Positions 8,154-16,909 of a stretch of DNA of 43,530 bases are shown here, piece after piece. The notes beneath the pieces are model-generated. The model did no database searches. It had not been told where the DNA came from and was given only the letters and a program-made list of their open reading frames with translations. The stretch is from an uncultured Bacteroidales bacterium. Lineage in GTDB: Bacteria > Bacteroidota > Bacteroidia > Bacteroidales > F082. The DNA lies in the NCBI GenBank assembly GCA_947305795.1, contig CAMZEK010000020.1, forward strand, positions 1 to 43,530, read 5' to 3'. The position numbers and the translations under genes were made by a program. Position 1 is the first letter of the stretch. Every line of letters begins with the position of its first letter.

Positions 8154-9479
8154 ATGAAAAAGAATTGTTTGATTTTTACCTTGATTGGTCTGATAACAAT
8201 GGCATTTCTGACGTCTTGTAATCAGAAGTTCCCAGGCTACAAGCAAACGTCGGATGGTTTGTATTATCGGTTTTACAATCAAGACCCGTCGGCTATTCAG
8301 CCGCAACAGACTGATTTCTTGAATTTGGACATCGCTTGCTATCTCCACGATTCTTTGTATTATGATTGGAACCAGTCAAGTAATGAGGTGTATCTGCAAC
8401 TCTCTGAGCCTCACTTCAAAGGCGACTTGCAAACGGCCTTGGCCATGATGCGTGTCGGCGATTCGGCTTCGTTCTACATCAAGGCGGACTCCATTGCCAT
8501 TCATTACTATGACCAGAGTCCTGACTCGGTAGGTTTGAAAGCTGACGACTATTTCCGCTATGAGGTGAAATTGCTTGAGCTGAAGTCGCAAGAGGAATTT
8601 GAGAACGATATTGAAAAGACGAAACAGGAGAAGATGGATGCTTCAAGGGTCAAGTTTGCAGCTTACATTGAGGCTAATGGCATAAAAGTAAAACCATACG
8701 AATCAGGTATTTATGTTGTTACTACTGAAAAAGGCAAGGGCCGTTGCCCCGTGAAAGGAGAGAAAGTTGAATTGGATTTTGAAGCGTTTTTGCTAGACGG
8801 AAAGTCGATCGGTTCAACCTTCGGACAGGAAGAGAAGTTTACGTTTGTGTTGGGTGAGGGTTATGTCATCCCGGGATGGGAGGAGATTGTTCCGAAGATG
8901 CACCTTGGTGAGCGTGTGCGTGCCTACATTCCTTTTGAGATGGCTTATGGAGAACACGCTGTCACGGGCATTCCGCCATACGCTAACTTGGTGTATGACA
9001 TTAAGTTATTGAAAATAACGACAGCCGAGGAATTGCAGCGTCAGGCTGAACAGGAACAACTGAAACTGCTGGCTGAATCTGAACGGTCTTTTTGGCGCTA
9101 TCTTGAAGAAAACCAAATCGTAGAGCACACGAAAACGGGGCTGTTCTATTCCAAATCGGTGATGACGCGAGGTGCGAGTCCTGAGCCTGGCATGACGGCT
9201 CGTATTACTTTTGTAGCCTCTTTCCTGGATGGAACATTGCTTGGTTCATCCGAGCCTTTGGGCGGTTTTTACGACGTTCATTACGGAGAGGGTAGTGTGC
9301 TTCGTGGCTTGGAAGAGGGCGTAGGCATGATGAGAGTAGGCGAAAAAGCCCGTTTTGTGCTACCGTATACCTTGGCTTATGGCGAAAAGGGCTACGGTGA
9401 CATTCCGCCTTATACCAACCTTGTCTTCGATGTGGAATTGCTGGATGTGTTTTTCCCTGAGAAAACTATTGAAAACTAA
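8154..9479 (+). CDS. Lipoprotein with three FKBP-like modules (first degenerate)
   Basis: 441 residues with lipobox LTSC (Cys22), so envelope-anchored. Module 1 (about 55-145) keeps the fold-like pattern but none of the active-site motifs. Module 2 (about 205-290) has GYVIPGWEE, EMAYGEH and GIPPYANLVYDIKLL, but lacks the FDSS aspartate (it reads IGSTF). Module 3 (about 345-432) has TLAYGEKGYGDIPPYTNLVF, with VLRGL in place of VIPGW. Charged helices rich in Glu and Lys link the modules (around 145-170 and 290-320). FKBP modules isomerise peptidyl-prolyl bonds or act as chaperones. The gene lies 3 bp after the GldI-like gene and 27 bp before the next paralogue, which implies one transcript. Confidence 0.8.
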   Translation: MKKNCLIFTLIGLITMAFLTSCNQKFPGYKQTSDGLYYRFYNQDPSAIQPQQTDFLNLDIACYLHDSLYYDWNQSSNEVYLQLSEPHFKGDLQTALAMMRVGDSASFYIKADSIAIHYYDQSPDSVGLKADDYFRYEVKLLELKSQEEFENDIEKTKQEKMDASRVKFAAYIEANGIKVKPYESGIYVVTTEKGKGRCPVKGEKVELDFEAFLLDGKSIGSTFGQEEKFTFVLGEGYVIPGWEEIVPKMHLGERVRAYIPFEMAYGEHAVTGIPPYANLVYDIKLLKITTAEELQRQAEQEQLKLLAESERSFWRYLEENQIVEHTKTGLFYSKSVMTRGASPEPGMTARITFVASFLDGTLLGSSEPLGGFYDVHYGEGSVLRGLEEGVGMMRVGEKARFVLPYTLAYGEKGYGDIPPYTNLVFDVELLDVFFPEKTIEN

Positions 9480-9506
9480 TTATTTATAACTTCTAATCTT
9501 TAAACA

Positions 9507-10391
9507 ATGAAAAAGAAAATGTTGTTAGTGGCCATCTCGGCCATGCTTGTCGCAAGCGTGATGAGTTCTTGCGCTGAAAAGTCACCGTATCCGGGTTACA
9601 AGCAAACCGAAAGCGGAATGTATTACCGTTATCTCACTCAGAATGAGGGTGAAACGGCCAAATTGGGTGAAATCGTCGAAATCGACTTGTCGTATTATCT
9701 GATGAGAGAAGAAGGTGATTCGCTGATGTATGCGACCAGCACACTTCCAGAGCCTGCCTACGATCTCGTCCGCGAGTCATTGTTCCCTGGCGACCTTTAC
9801 GAAGGCTTTACCATGATGCACAAAGGTGACTCCATGTCATTGATTATGAGTGCTGATTCTGTGTTCCGCCGTCAGTTCAACGCTCCTATCATCCCCGACT
9901 TTGTCAAGCCAGAGTCTATGATTCGTTGGGAAGTGAAGATGAAGGACATCATGAGTGAGGAGGAGTTCAATGCTCGTCAGCAGGCTAAGGAAGCTGCTAG
10001 TTTTGAGGAAGCCAAGAAAACTCTTGACGCTTACCTTGTTGAGAACGGCATCGAAGCCACTCCTACCGAGTCGGGATTGGTGTATGTCTGCACTAAACCT
10101 GGCAAGGGTGCACAACCTCAAGCTGGACAGAATGTCAAGGTGCATTATACCGGCAAGTTGCTTGACGGAACTGTGTTTGACTCGTCAATTGAACGTGGCG
10201 AACCCATCAGCTTCCCGATAGGTTCGGGTTATGTCATCCCTGGCTGGGACGAAGGTATCGCTTTGATGAAAAAAGGTGAAAAGGGTGTGCTTTACATTCC
10301 GGCCAATTTGGGCTATGGTAGCCGTAATGCAGGTCCTATCCCGCCGTATTCCAACTTGATTTTTGAAGTGGAACTTGTTGATTTCGAGTAA
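9507..10391 (+). CDS. FKBP-type peptidyl-prolyl isomerase lipoprotein, two modules
   Basis: 294 residues with lipobox MSSC (Cys22). The N-terminal module (about 50-150) is degenerate. The C-terminal module (about 208-294) carries the full FKBP signature: VHYTGKLLDGTVFDSS (Tyr and Asp of the pocket), ISFPIG, YVIPGWDEGI with the pocket tryptophan, LGYGSR and IPPYSNLIFEVEL. A helical linker rich in Glu, Ala and Lys lies at about 150-185. The product probably folds secreted or outer-membrane proteins in the periplasm. Among the nine modules of the series this is the only one with every canonical residue. The next gene starts 1 bp after the stop. Confidence 0.88.
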   Translation: MKKKMLLVAISAMLVASVMSSCAEKSPYPGYKQTESGMYYRYLTQNEGETAKLGEIVEIDLSYYLMREEGDSLMYATSTLPEPAYDLVRESLFPGDLYEGFTMMHKGDSMSLIMSADSVFRRQFNAPIIPDFVKPESMIRWEVKMKDIMSEEEFNARQQAKEAASFEEAKKTLDAYLVENGIEATPTESGLVYVCTKPGKGAQPQAGQNVKVHYTGKLLDGTVFDSSIERGEPISFPIGSGYVIPGWDEGIALMKKGEKGVLYIPANLGYGSRNAGPIPPYSNLIFEVELVDFE

Positions 10392-10392
10392 A

Positions 10393-11709
10393 ATGAGCAA
10401 ATTGCAAAAATGTTTTGCCCTTAGTTTGGTGGTCTTGTTTGCAGTCTCCTGCAACAAGACCCCTTCCGTTTTCAAGGGTTTCCAAAAAACCGAGACAGGG
10501 GCTTACATGCGTTTCTATGAAAGAAGCGGTTCCGGTCTCTCGCCGCGCCTCAACGATGGCGTGACTTTTGAGATGGCGCAGTATTTCAACGACACGATGC
10601 TCTTTGACACCCACGACAGTGAACCCATCGACATCATTCTGGAACAAGCATCGTTTGTGGGCGACGTGACAGATGCCTTGCTTTCGATGCAAGTCGGCGA
10701 TTCGGCGCAGTTGGTTGTGTTGTCCGATTCCGTGTTTGTTTCCATCATGGGCATGGAGGCACCAGAGGAATATGCTGGCAAGCCTATCTATTACGACCTG
10801 AAACTGCTCTCTATCAAGCCGTTTGAAGAGATTGAGGCTGAAAACAAGCGTATTGCTGACAGCCTGCAAGCTGAGGAACAAGCGTATTTGTCAGCTTTAA
10901 AAGATGAAGCTGGGGCCATTGTAACAGAATCAGGATTGATTATTTTGGAACAAAAAGGCAAAGGCAAGGTCGCCCAAATGGGTGATTATGTGGACTTCGA
11001 CTTCTTGATGTGCGACCGTGACGGCGATACGATAATGTGTTCCTATGGCATCGAGTCGGTGATCATGCAGTATGGTGAGGAGGTCATCTGTGAGGGCTTT
11101 AACGAAGCTTTGGGCATGGTACCTCAGGGCGGCATAATGCGCTTTGTGATCCCTTCTGAATTGGGCTTTGGAGAGGATGGCTACCAAGGTGTTGTCTCGC
11201 CCTTTGAGCCGATTGTGGCCAAGGTGACCATGAATGAAGTGATGGACAAAGCCGCATACGAGGAGAAAACGGCTGCTCGCGAAGCTCAGATGGAAGCCTT
11301 GAGACAACAGCGCAGTTCGATGGAGAAGGAACTGATTGAGTCGTATCTCAAGAAGAATAATATTGAAGTAACTCCTACGGAATCAGGGATTTACATTATC
11401 AATGATATGGAAGGAACGGGCAATGTGGCTCAATGGGGCGATATCGTTGCTGTTCATTACATCTTGTATAACCTGAATGGAGACCAAATAGAGTCGAGTT
11501 ACGATTTCGAGGAGCCTATACGTTTCAAACTTGGGCAGGGGGAGATGATTCCTTGCATCGAGGAGGCGTTGATGACGATGGCTCCGGGTGCGAGAGTTAC
11601 TGTGGTCTCGCCGTCGGAATTCGCTTTCGGAGAGTTCGATATCCACGAAGACTTGCTTCCAGCCTATTCACCGTTGGTGGTTGAGCTGGAACTGGTGGCG
11701 ATTGAATGA
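10393..11709 (+). CDS. Lipoprotein with three degenerate FKBP-like modules
   Basis: 438 residues with lipobox AVSC (Cys20). Three FKBP-like modules (about 45-145, 180-280 and 335-438) are joined by acidic helices; one (about 285-320) is rich in Glu, Arg and Gln. Pocket motifs are eroded: module 2 has EVICEGF and LGFGEDGY, and module 3 has EMIPCIEE and FAFGEFD instead of VIPGW and YG. Catalysis is unlikely, and a holding or scaffolding role is inferred. The ATG lies 1 bp after the previous stop; an in-frame ATG 30 bp earlier would lie inside that gene and would push the lipobox away from the N-terminus. Transcription probably ends at the hairpin 26 bp downstream. Confidence 0.8.
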   Translation: MSKLQKCFALSLVVLFAVSCNKTPSVFKGFQKTETGAYMRFYERSGSGLSPRLNDGVTFEMAQYFNDTMLFDTHDSEPIDIILEQASFVGDVTDALLSMQVGDSAQLVVLSDSVFVSIMGMEAPEEYAGKPIYYDLKLLSIKPFEEIEAENKRIADSLQAEEQAYLSALKDEAGAIVTESGLIILEQKGKGKVAQMGDYVDFDFLMCDRDGDTIMCSYGIESVIMQYGEEVICEGFNEALGMVPQGGIMRFVIPSELGFGEDGYQGVVSPFEPIVAKVTMNEVMDKAAYEEKTAAREAQMEALRQQRSSMEKELIESYLKKNNIEVTPTESGIYIINDMEGTGNVAQWGDIVAVHYILYNLNGDQIESSYDFEEPIRFKLGQGEMIPCIEEALMTMAPGARVTVVSPSEFAFGEFDIHEDLLPAYSPLVVELELVAIE

Positions 11710-11734
11710 CGCACTTGTACGCAACTTGTATGGA

Positions 11735-11805
11735 AAAGGGAAACAAATCTAACACAAATCTTGGACAAATATTTATTTCAGATTTGTGCCAGATTTGTTT
11801 CCTTT
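11735..11805. terminator. Long imperfect hairpin between convergent genes
   Basis: The left arm (11735-11761) and right arm (11780-11805) pair over about 25 bases with one bulge and two mismatches, around an 18-base loop. Each arm contains two ACAAATCT-like blocks. It lies between the end of the FKBP series (plus) and the end of a T9SS cargo gene (minus), a good place for a bidirectional terminator. There is no long clean T tract, so it could also be a dispersed palindromic repeat. Confidence 0.6.
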
Positions 11806-11818
11806 AATAAACACCATT

Positions 11819-13396
11819 TCATTCCCTAATGACCTTATCCGAAAACACTTTTCCATCTTTCAAGGTGACCCGCATGGTATAGGTTCCCGAAGGCAAACCA
11901 TTCATTTCCAGCGTTTCCAAACCATTCCTCTGCGTTCTCACCAACCGCCCTTGCAGGTCGTAAAGCTCGATTTGCGTGGGCGTTACGTCGGGGGAGAATT
12001 GCAGGTGAAGCTCGTCTTTGGCGGGGTTGGGGTAGTAGGCGTAGGGACGGACTATTATGTCTCCATCGGTTACGCCGCCTACTGTGCCGTCGTGGTAGAG
12101 CATGAAATAGACCCAGCCAAGCTTGTCGTAGTTGCCATCCATGATGGCATACCCGCACCACGTCACGCCTTTCTCATCCCCAGCGGCGTTTTCAAACACA
12201 TTGGGGGATTCGAGCGGCGGCAACATGCTGATCCCTGTTTTGCAGAAGCGTTTCCATTCCACATTGAGGTTGATGTCCATCTTCACGATGACGACGCTTT
12301 CTTCTGGAAAACCATATTCTTTATATATGAAATAAACGGTGCCGTCATCCATCATCTTAAGCCCCATTGGATATCCTGAGCTGTAATACCCGTGATTGTC
12401 GTTGAATACGACATAACTTTTCAGTTGCGCAGTGTGGAGGTCGTACTTCGCCACGGCTACACCGCAATCTTGCGTCATGGCATAGAAATTCGTGTCATGA
12501 GTGTATTCAGCAGCAACCAGGACATCATCCCCACCAACAGGAATCACTTCCGTATTATTGTTGATTGTGAGATAGTCATATACATACACATACAGGTTAC
12601 CTATGGTATCAGCGAGAATAAGCTCACTGTTCAGGATCCTGTTGAGGGTAACGGTGTTTTTATTGAAAGTGGAGTCTATCATGTCGACAGGAAGGTTGTT
12701 GTCGTAAAGTGACGACAAATAATGCCATTGGTAGTATTGCAGGGGAGAATCCTTGAGTTCCCTTAGGGGATTGACATCGGGCATTTGATTCTCAATCAGC
12801 AAGGCCTGATGCTTCAGCGTACCGTCGAGGCCGATGCGGACGATGTACTGATCGGAGAACATTTGGTCACGCGGCTTGAAGTATGTCATGACCAGGTCGC
12901 CCCTGCTGTCGATCAGGGAACTGTAACGGCCCTCCCATGTAACACCTTCGCAGACAGGGACTACAATGTCCTCCTCGGGGTTTGCCAGGAGGTTGTCGTC
13001 GGTGAAATGGGATATGCGCACGAAGGAGCTGTCGCAGTCGTTGTGATACTCGAAGGCGGCCCTGATATTGCCCTCGCCTTGCGGATGACGAGCCAAGAAC
13101 GTAAAATGCTGGCTTGTGTCCGCCACGAACAGCGAGTCAACAATGGCTTCTTGGGTGGTGGATGATATCTTGTAACACGTCCTGCCGAAAGGGACACCAT
13201 CGCCGTTTCCATCATCCTCATAAAGATAGACATCTATGATGTGGTCGCCGTCGCGTTGCTGCATGGAGTTGTAGATCTCATAGAAAAAATCCGTCTTGTC
13301 GTGGTATTTGAGCCAGTACAGATCACGGTATAGGGTTTGGGCTTGTAAGGCAGATGCCATAAGGACAAGAGCAAACAGTAGTAGATTCTTTTTCAT
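11819..13396 (-). CDS. Secreted protein with T9SS type A sorting domain
   Basis: 525 residues. A Sec signal peptide (MKKNLLLFALVLMASALQAQ, cleaved near 20) is followed by about 430 residues with no domain I recognise. Repeated blocks such as VRIGLDGTLKHQALL, GVAVAKYDLHTAQLKSYVVF and VIVKMDINLNVEWKRF suggest a beta-propeller-like fold. The C-terminal 70 residues form a T9SS type A sorting domain: YYPNPAKDELHLQF, IELYDLQGRLV, GLPSGTYTMRV and the basic KVFSDKVIRE end. The mature protein is predicted to be exported across the outer membrane and released or anchored at the surface. Its promoter seems to lie beyond a small reading frame at 13438-13539. It converges with the FKBP series. Confidence 0.78.
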   Translation of the reverse strand: MKKNLLLFALVLMASALQAQTLYRDLYWLKYHDKTDFFYEIYNSMQQRDGDHIIDVYLYEDDGNGDGVPFGRTCYKISSTTQEAIVDSLFVADTSQHFTFLARHPQGEGNIRAAFEYHNDCDSSFVRISHFTDDNLLANPEEDIVVPVCEGVTWEGRYSSLIDSRGDLVMTYFKPRDQMFSDQYIVRIGLDGTLKHQALLIENQMPDVNPLRELKDSPLQYYQWHYLSSLYDNNLPVDMIDSTFNKNTVTLNRILNSELILADTIGNLYVYVYDYLTINNNTEVIPVGGDDVLVAAEYTHDTNFYAMTQDCGVAVAKYDLHTAQLKSYVVFNDNHGYYSSGYPMGLKMMDDGTVYFIYKEYGFPEESVVIVKMDINLNVEWKRFCKTGISMLPPLESPNVFENAAGDEKGVTWCGYAIMDGNYDKLGWVYFMLYHDGTVGGVTDGDIIVRPYAYYPNPAKDELHLQFSPDVTPTQIELYDLQGRLVRTQRNGLETLEMNGLPSGTYTMRVTLKDGKVFSDKVIRE

Positions 13397-13437
13397 GGGG
13401 TCAGAGATTTGATGTTAAATCAACCGTTAGGCATTGG

Positions 13438-13539
13438 CTAATAGACAATGAGTGTTGTTTCAGGATTGTAAGCTTGGATTTCTCCAAAGCAGAGGCCTAA
13501 ACTGCAGAGGCCTGCGAAGAATAATGTTTTTTTGTTCAT
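13438..13539 (-). CDS. Possible 33-residue secreted peptide or leader peptide
   Basis: A short frame from ATG (13537-13539) to TAG (13438-13440). The peptide starts MNKKTLFFAGLCSLGLCFGE, has a basic N-terminus, a hydrophobic core and an AxA-like IQA that could be a signal peptidase site, and ends YNPETTLIVY. It follows a strong promoter (13590-13620) by about 50 bp and ends 41 bp before the T9SS cargo gene, so both would be on one transcript. The hydrophobic part is encoded partly by a direct repeat of GCAGAGGCCT. It could be a real micropeptide, a translated leader, or the relic of an older gene whose signal peptide remains. There is no homology evidence. Confidence 0.38.
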   Translation of the reverse strand: MNKKTLFFAGLCSLGLCFGEIQAYNPETTLIVY

Positions 13540-13589
13540 GGTTTTGTGTGTTTAGAGGTTAAAACTTGTGTGATTGAATTTTTATGGAG

Positions 13590-13620
13590 CAAAAATATTC
13601 CGCACACAAGGGTATCCAAA
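13590..13620 (-). promoter_or_regulatory. Promoter for the small frame and the T9SS cargo gene
   Basis: A complete Bacteroidetes promoter on the minus strand: TTTG (13617-13620), 19 bp, then TATTTTTG (13590-13597). The start of transcription is expected near 13584, about 45 bp before the small frame. A 6-bp-arm inverted repeat AGTATA/TATACT (13674-13688) lies upstream and could be a regulator site. Confidence 0.68.
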
Positions 13621-13707
13621 CCCCTGTCCAAAAAATACCATGTTGAATTTTTTATAGATTATTGATAATCAGCAGTATAAAATATACTCCGTCCAAACAA
13701 TTTTTTT

Positions 13708-13725
13708 AAAATCCAAATGCTGGAT
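13708..13725 (-). terminator. Weak terminator-like hairpin after the polysaccharide operon
   Basis: On the minus strand a 5-bp stem, ATCCA/TGGAT with a 5-base loop, is followed by TTT and then A residues, about 38 bp after the stop of the TPR/HTH gene. It is short and AT-rich, so only a tentative terminator. Confidence 0.22.
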
Positions 13726-13763
13726 GTTTTCTTTGCCAATCTTTAAGGCGAAAAGTTGAGTCA

Positions 13764-15443
13764 TTAAGGGGTGTTTTCCATCATTTTGCGCACCCTCCCA
13801 CGTACTTTGTCGAGTACACTGGTGCTGATGCCGAGTAGTGAAGCCTCTTCCACTCGTGGCAACTTGTAACGGGAAAGTATGTAAACTTGTTGTTCCAAGT
13901 CGCTCATTTCTGGATACTTTGTTTTCAGGGTTTCTCTAAGGTCGGGATAAAGCTCGTCAAGCAGCTCCATTATAGCTCTCAAATGGTCTTTACCTTCAAA
14001 TAGATTCTTTTCCAAATCTTTAAGAATGATTTTGTCGCCTTGGCCTTTCAGATAGCAATCTAACTTTTGCATGGCGTGAAACTTGTCGGTAAGCAAATTT
14101 GACAATTGCAGATTTTGGTCATAGTAGCGTTTTTCGTGTTCTGCATTGTGCTGAATCAATTCCTTGTTTTGTTGCATAAAGTGGAATAAGTTGGCGTTGA
14201 TTTCGGCTTCTTTTTTGTTCCTTTGGGCGGAACGGTAAAGAAACAAGGCGACAATGCCTAAAAAGAGCACGATTCCAATTACTATAATACGTTGTTTATG
14301 AACAAGTTTTCGATTCATAGTGTTTTGCAGGTTTTCGTAGTCATATTGTTTTTGAATGCGGTAAACAGATTTTTTTTCAAAGCTGGATTGTATTTCAGAC
14401 GTTAATTTTTCACGCATTTTAAGGTATTGAAGAGCCGAGGTGTTATTACCTTGGCTTTCCGCAAAACGAGACAAAGCGCCATAGGCTGAAATCTTTGTTT
14501 CATTCTTTACGTTTGCTTTAGGTAATACATTTTCCAATTCTTGATAATAGTATATAGTAGAGTCTTTTTCACCAAAAGCGTTAAACACTTTCCCCATGTT
14601 GAGGTAATACAAGGTTAGTTTCGTACTGTCAGACTTGTCTTCAGTTTGTCTTAAACAATCTAAAGCTTGCTCATATTTTCCTTGTAATCGAAATAACACA
14701 GCATAATTATTCAAAGTTCTTTGTTTCGCTTTGACAGCATCTGAATGTTCTGAGTAAACAAGTCCCTGCTTTAGACATAATTCAGCATCATCATATTGTT
14801 TTAAAACAATGTAAGCGATAGCTTCTATATTATTTACGAAAGCACGTTCAGTATAGAGATTTCCAAACTTGGTATCGGCAGACTTCAACATAACTATGGC
14901 TTCCTCTTCCATGTAATCTGAAAACAGCATTTTTCCCATCCAATATTCTGCCTGCGCCACGGCAAGGCTGTCCTGTGCACGTCCGCCATAATGCTCCGCA
15001 TCCTTGAACGACTGCATGGCGGCGGTTTTGTCGTTGTAGTGTTGCTGCACGAAGCCGCTGTAGAGGGCGGCGTGGGCGGCCTTGTCGTATTTCATTTTCT
15101 TGGCGTAATAGGCGGCGGCGCGCTCCAGTTCGGGGCTGGTGGAGAGGGTGGGCTTGTCGTCGAAGAAATCGTCATCCATCAGGGGCGGGATGTCGCTGCC
15201 ACGGTCGCCAAACAAGGCCTCGGCCTGCAACAAGGCCATGTCCATGCGGTGCTTTTCGTTGAAATAGACGGGCATCCGCAACACGCTGTCAATGAGGCGG
15301 GCGGTGCTGTCGGGCAGGGTGTCAAACAGCCTTTCGGCACGGCGCACCATCCTCCGCGCCTCGCGCTGCGGGCTGTGGCAGGCGGCAAGGGAGAAGGTCA
15401 AAATCACCCACAACAAAACTGTTATGCAATGTCGGAATTTCAT
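13764..15443 (-). CDS. TPR lipoprotein with membrane helix and C-terminal HTH regulator
   Basis: 559 residues. The N-terminus has a lipobox-like LAAC (Cys22). Residues about 100-370 form TPR-like helical pairs (AALYSGFVQQHYNDKTAAMQ, LNNYAVLFRLQGKYEQALDC). A membrane helix lies at about 383-403 (IIVIGIVLFLGIVALFLYR), then a coiled-coil stretch. A LuxR/sigma-region-4-like HTH ends the protein at about 510-555: LEQQVYILSRYKLPRVEEAS, then LLGISTSVLDKVRGRVRK. This periplasmic-TPR/membrane/cytoplasmic-HTH build is a Bacteroidetes regulator type without kinase domain. Its ATG overlaps the polymerase gene by 4 bp, so it is translationally coupled to it. Control of the polysaccharide operon is an inference. 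Confidence 0.72.
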   Translation of the reverse strand: MKFRHCITVLLWVILTFSLAACHSPQREARRMVRRAERLFDTLPDSTARLIDSVLRMPVYFNEKHRMDMALLQAEALFGDRGSDIPPLMDDDFFDDKPTLSTSPELERAAAYYAKKMKYDKAAHAALYSGFVQQHYNDKTAAMQSFKDAEHYGGRAQDSLAVAQAEYWMGKMLFSDYMEEEAIVMLKSADTKFGNLYTERAFVNNIEAIAYIVLKQYDDAELCLKQGLVYSEHSDAVKAKQRTLNNYAVLFRLQGKYEQALDCLRQTEDKSDSTKLTLYYLNMGKVFNAFGEKDSTIYYYQELENVLPKANVKNETKISAYGALSRFAESQGNNTSALQYLKMREKLTSEIQSSFEKKSVYRIQKQYDYENLQNTMNRKLVHKQRIIVIGIVLFLGIVALFLYRSAQRNKKEAEINANLFHFMQQNKELIQHNAEHEKRYYDQNLQLSNLLTDKFHAMQKLDCYLKGQGDKIILKDLEKNLFEGKDHLRAIMELLDELYPDLRETLKTKYPEMSDLEQQVYILSRYKLPRVEEASLLGISTSVLDKVRGRVRKMMENTP

Positions 15444-16906
15444 GGCTGTTTGTCCTCAGTCTGCCCATCGGAAACGGAGACAAATACCTCTTTATCAGCA
15501 TAATAAACATCAATCGCTGCAATCAGAGCGGCGAGGCTCCACACGGGGACGGCCAGTTTGTCGGTGTCAAGGAAGTTGTTGAGGAAGCCGTGCACGAAAT
15601 AGCTGATGAAGGCAAGCGTGGCACCCAAAACCAATATCTTGGCTTTCTTGTTCTTGCAGCGTTTGTAAGTGGTCAGGCCGCAATAGACTGTGACAATAAC
15701 CAATATTGCCATCAAAAGCGAACCTATAAGCCCTTGTTCAGCCAAGGGGCCGAAGTACTCGGAGTGGGCATTGCCACCGTCGCCGGCATTGGTGCTGATG
15801 ATGGTCTTCTCCTTCGACATTTGATATGGCGCGTAAACGAATTGGTAAGTTCCTGGGCCCCAACCGAAAACAGGTCGCTCGTTAAACAATCTGAAGGCTG
15901 ATTGCCAACGGTTGATGCGTTCAAGGTTGGAAGCGTCGGTCGAGATGTTGGTGATGGATTGGATGTTCTCCACAAGGTCGCCGGAAGCGTCCTGGTTGTT
16001 CTTTTCCAAGGCGTCGATGATTTGGTTTTGGAAGGCAAAGAAAAGTCCGACCAAAACCACAATGACAGTCGCCACCCAGCGGAACTTGATTTTTAACAGC
16101 ACGCACACCAGTACGCCAAAGGCAGCAATCATGCTCACCCATGCCGCACGACAGTTGGAGAACATCAGGGCGAGGCTCAGCAAGGCAACTACGCCAATGA
16201 TGATGATACGTCGGCTCGTTTTCAAGCCAGGCAGGAAGACATAAGTCAAGGCAAGGATGAGATAGATGGCCAAAGCAGCACCGTAAGCTGTGTGGTCGTT
16301 GTAAAATGGCGTCATTACCCAGTGGGCCGAGTCGCCGTCGAAGCCGAACTGAGCATGATGTATGATGGTGTAAACGCACACGATGCACAAGCTGGCTATG
16401 TAAAGCCAAATGAACAGGTCTATGTTTTTGGGCTTCTTGAACAAGATAGCACAAAGGAAGAACGAGGGGATAACGAACCAAAGCCTTGACAACATGAATT
16501 TTAACGACACCACAGGCATCTCGCTTGTGATGGTCGTGACCAACATCCAAATGAACATGCAATAGATGACGATGGCGATGGGATGGTGCGAGATGCGTTT
16601 GTCGTAGCTTCCGTCATAGAGCATTTTGGCAATGAATAACACAAGGATGCCCATCAGGAGTGGCTCAGCGGGTAGTGAGATGGCTAACCCCGCTTCCAAA
16701 GCTTTCAGATTGACGGAAAGAGGCACACAGAAAGCTGTGAGCAACAGTACTTTATCCAACGAAAAGATGTAGAGAAGTAGCACGCCCAGCACGATGGGCA
16801 AGGCAAAAAACAGGTAGGTGTTCTTTTTGACGACGAAGAACAAACCAACTGCGACAAAAAGTGCCGCAATGAGGTAAAGCCAAGCTATTTTTGCTTTTTT
16901 CTCCAC
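15440..16906 (-). CDS. O-antigen polymerase/ligase family membrane protein (Wzy_C)
   Basis: 488 residues with about 12 hydrophobic segments and a large periplasmic loop (about 300-385). The loop and next helix carry the Wzy_C/O-antigen ligase hallmarks FGWGPGTYQF and NAHSEYFGPLAEQGLIGS (PF04932). Such proteins polymerise or ligate lipid-linked oligosaccharides at the periplasmic face of the inner membrane. With a flippase and two Wzz-like proteins upstream, a Wzy polymerase role is more likely than WaaL ligase, but sequence alone cannot decide. The gene follows the second Wzz-like gene after 3 bp and overlaps the TPR/HTH gene by ATGA. Confidence 0.83.
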   Translation of the reverse strand: MEKKAKIAWLYLIAALFVAVGLFFVVKKNTYLFFALPIVLGVLLLYIFSLDKVLLLTAFCVPLSVNLKALEAGLAISLPAEPLLMGILVLFIAKMLYDGSYDKRISHHPIAIVIYCMFIWMLVTTITSEMPVVSLKFMLSRLWFVIPSFFLCAILFKKPKNIDLFIWLYIASLCIVCVYTIIHHAQFGFDGDSAHWVMTPFYNDHTAYGAALAIYLILALTYVFLPGLKTSRRIIIIGVVALLSLALMFSNCRAAWVSMIAAFGVLVCVLLKIKFRWVATVIVVLVGLFFAFQNQIIDALEKNNQDASGDLVENIQSITNISTDASNLERINRWQSAFRLFNERPVFGWGPGTYQFVYAPYQMSKEKTIISTNAGDGGNAHSEYFGPLAEQGLIGSLLMAILVIVTVYCGLTTYKRCKNKKAKILVLGATLAFISYFVHGFLNNFLDTDKLAVPVWSLAALIAAIDVYYADKEVFVSVSDGQTEDKQP

Positions 16907-16909
16907 AAT

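Noticed and set aside
11735..11805. Inverted terminal repeat of a small mobile element
   Set aside because: The arms flank only an 18-base loop and no target duplication was seen, so a hairpin is the simpler reading.
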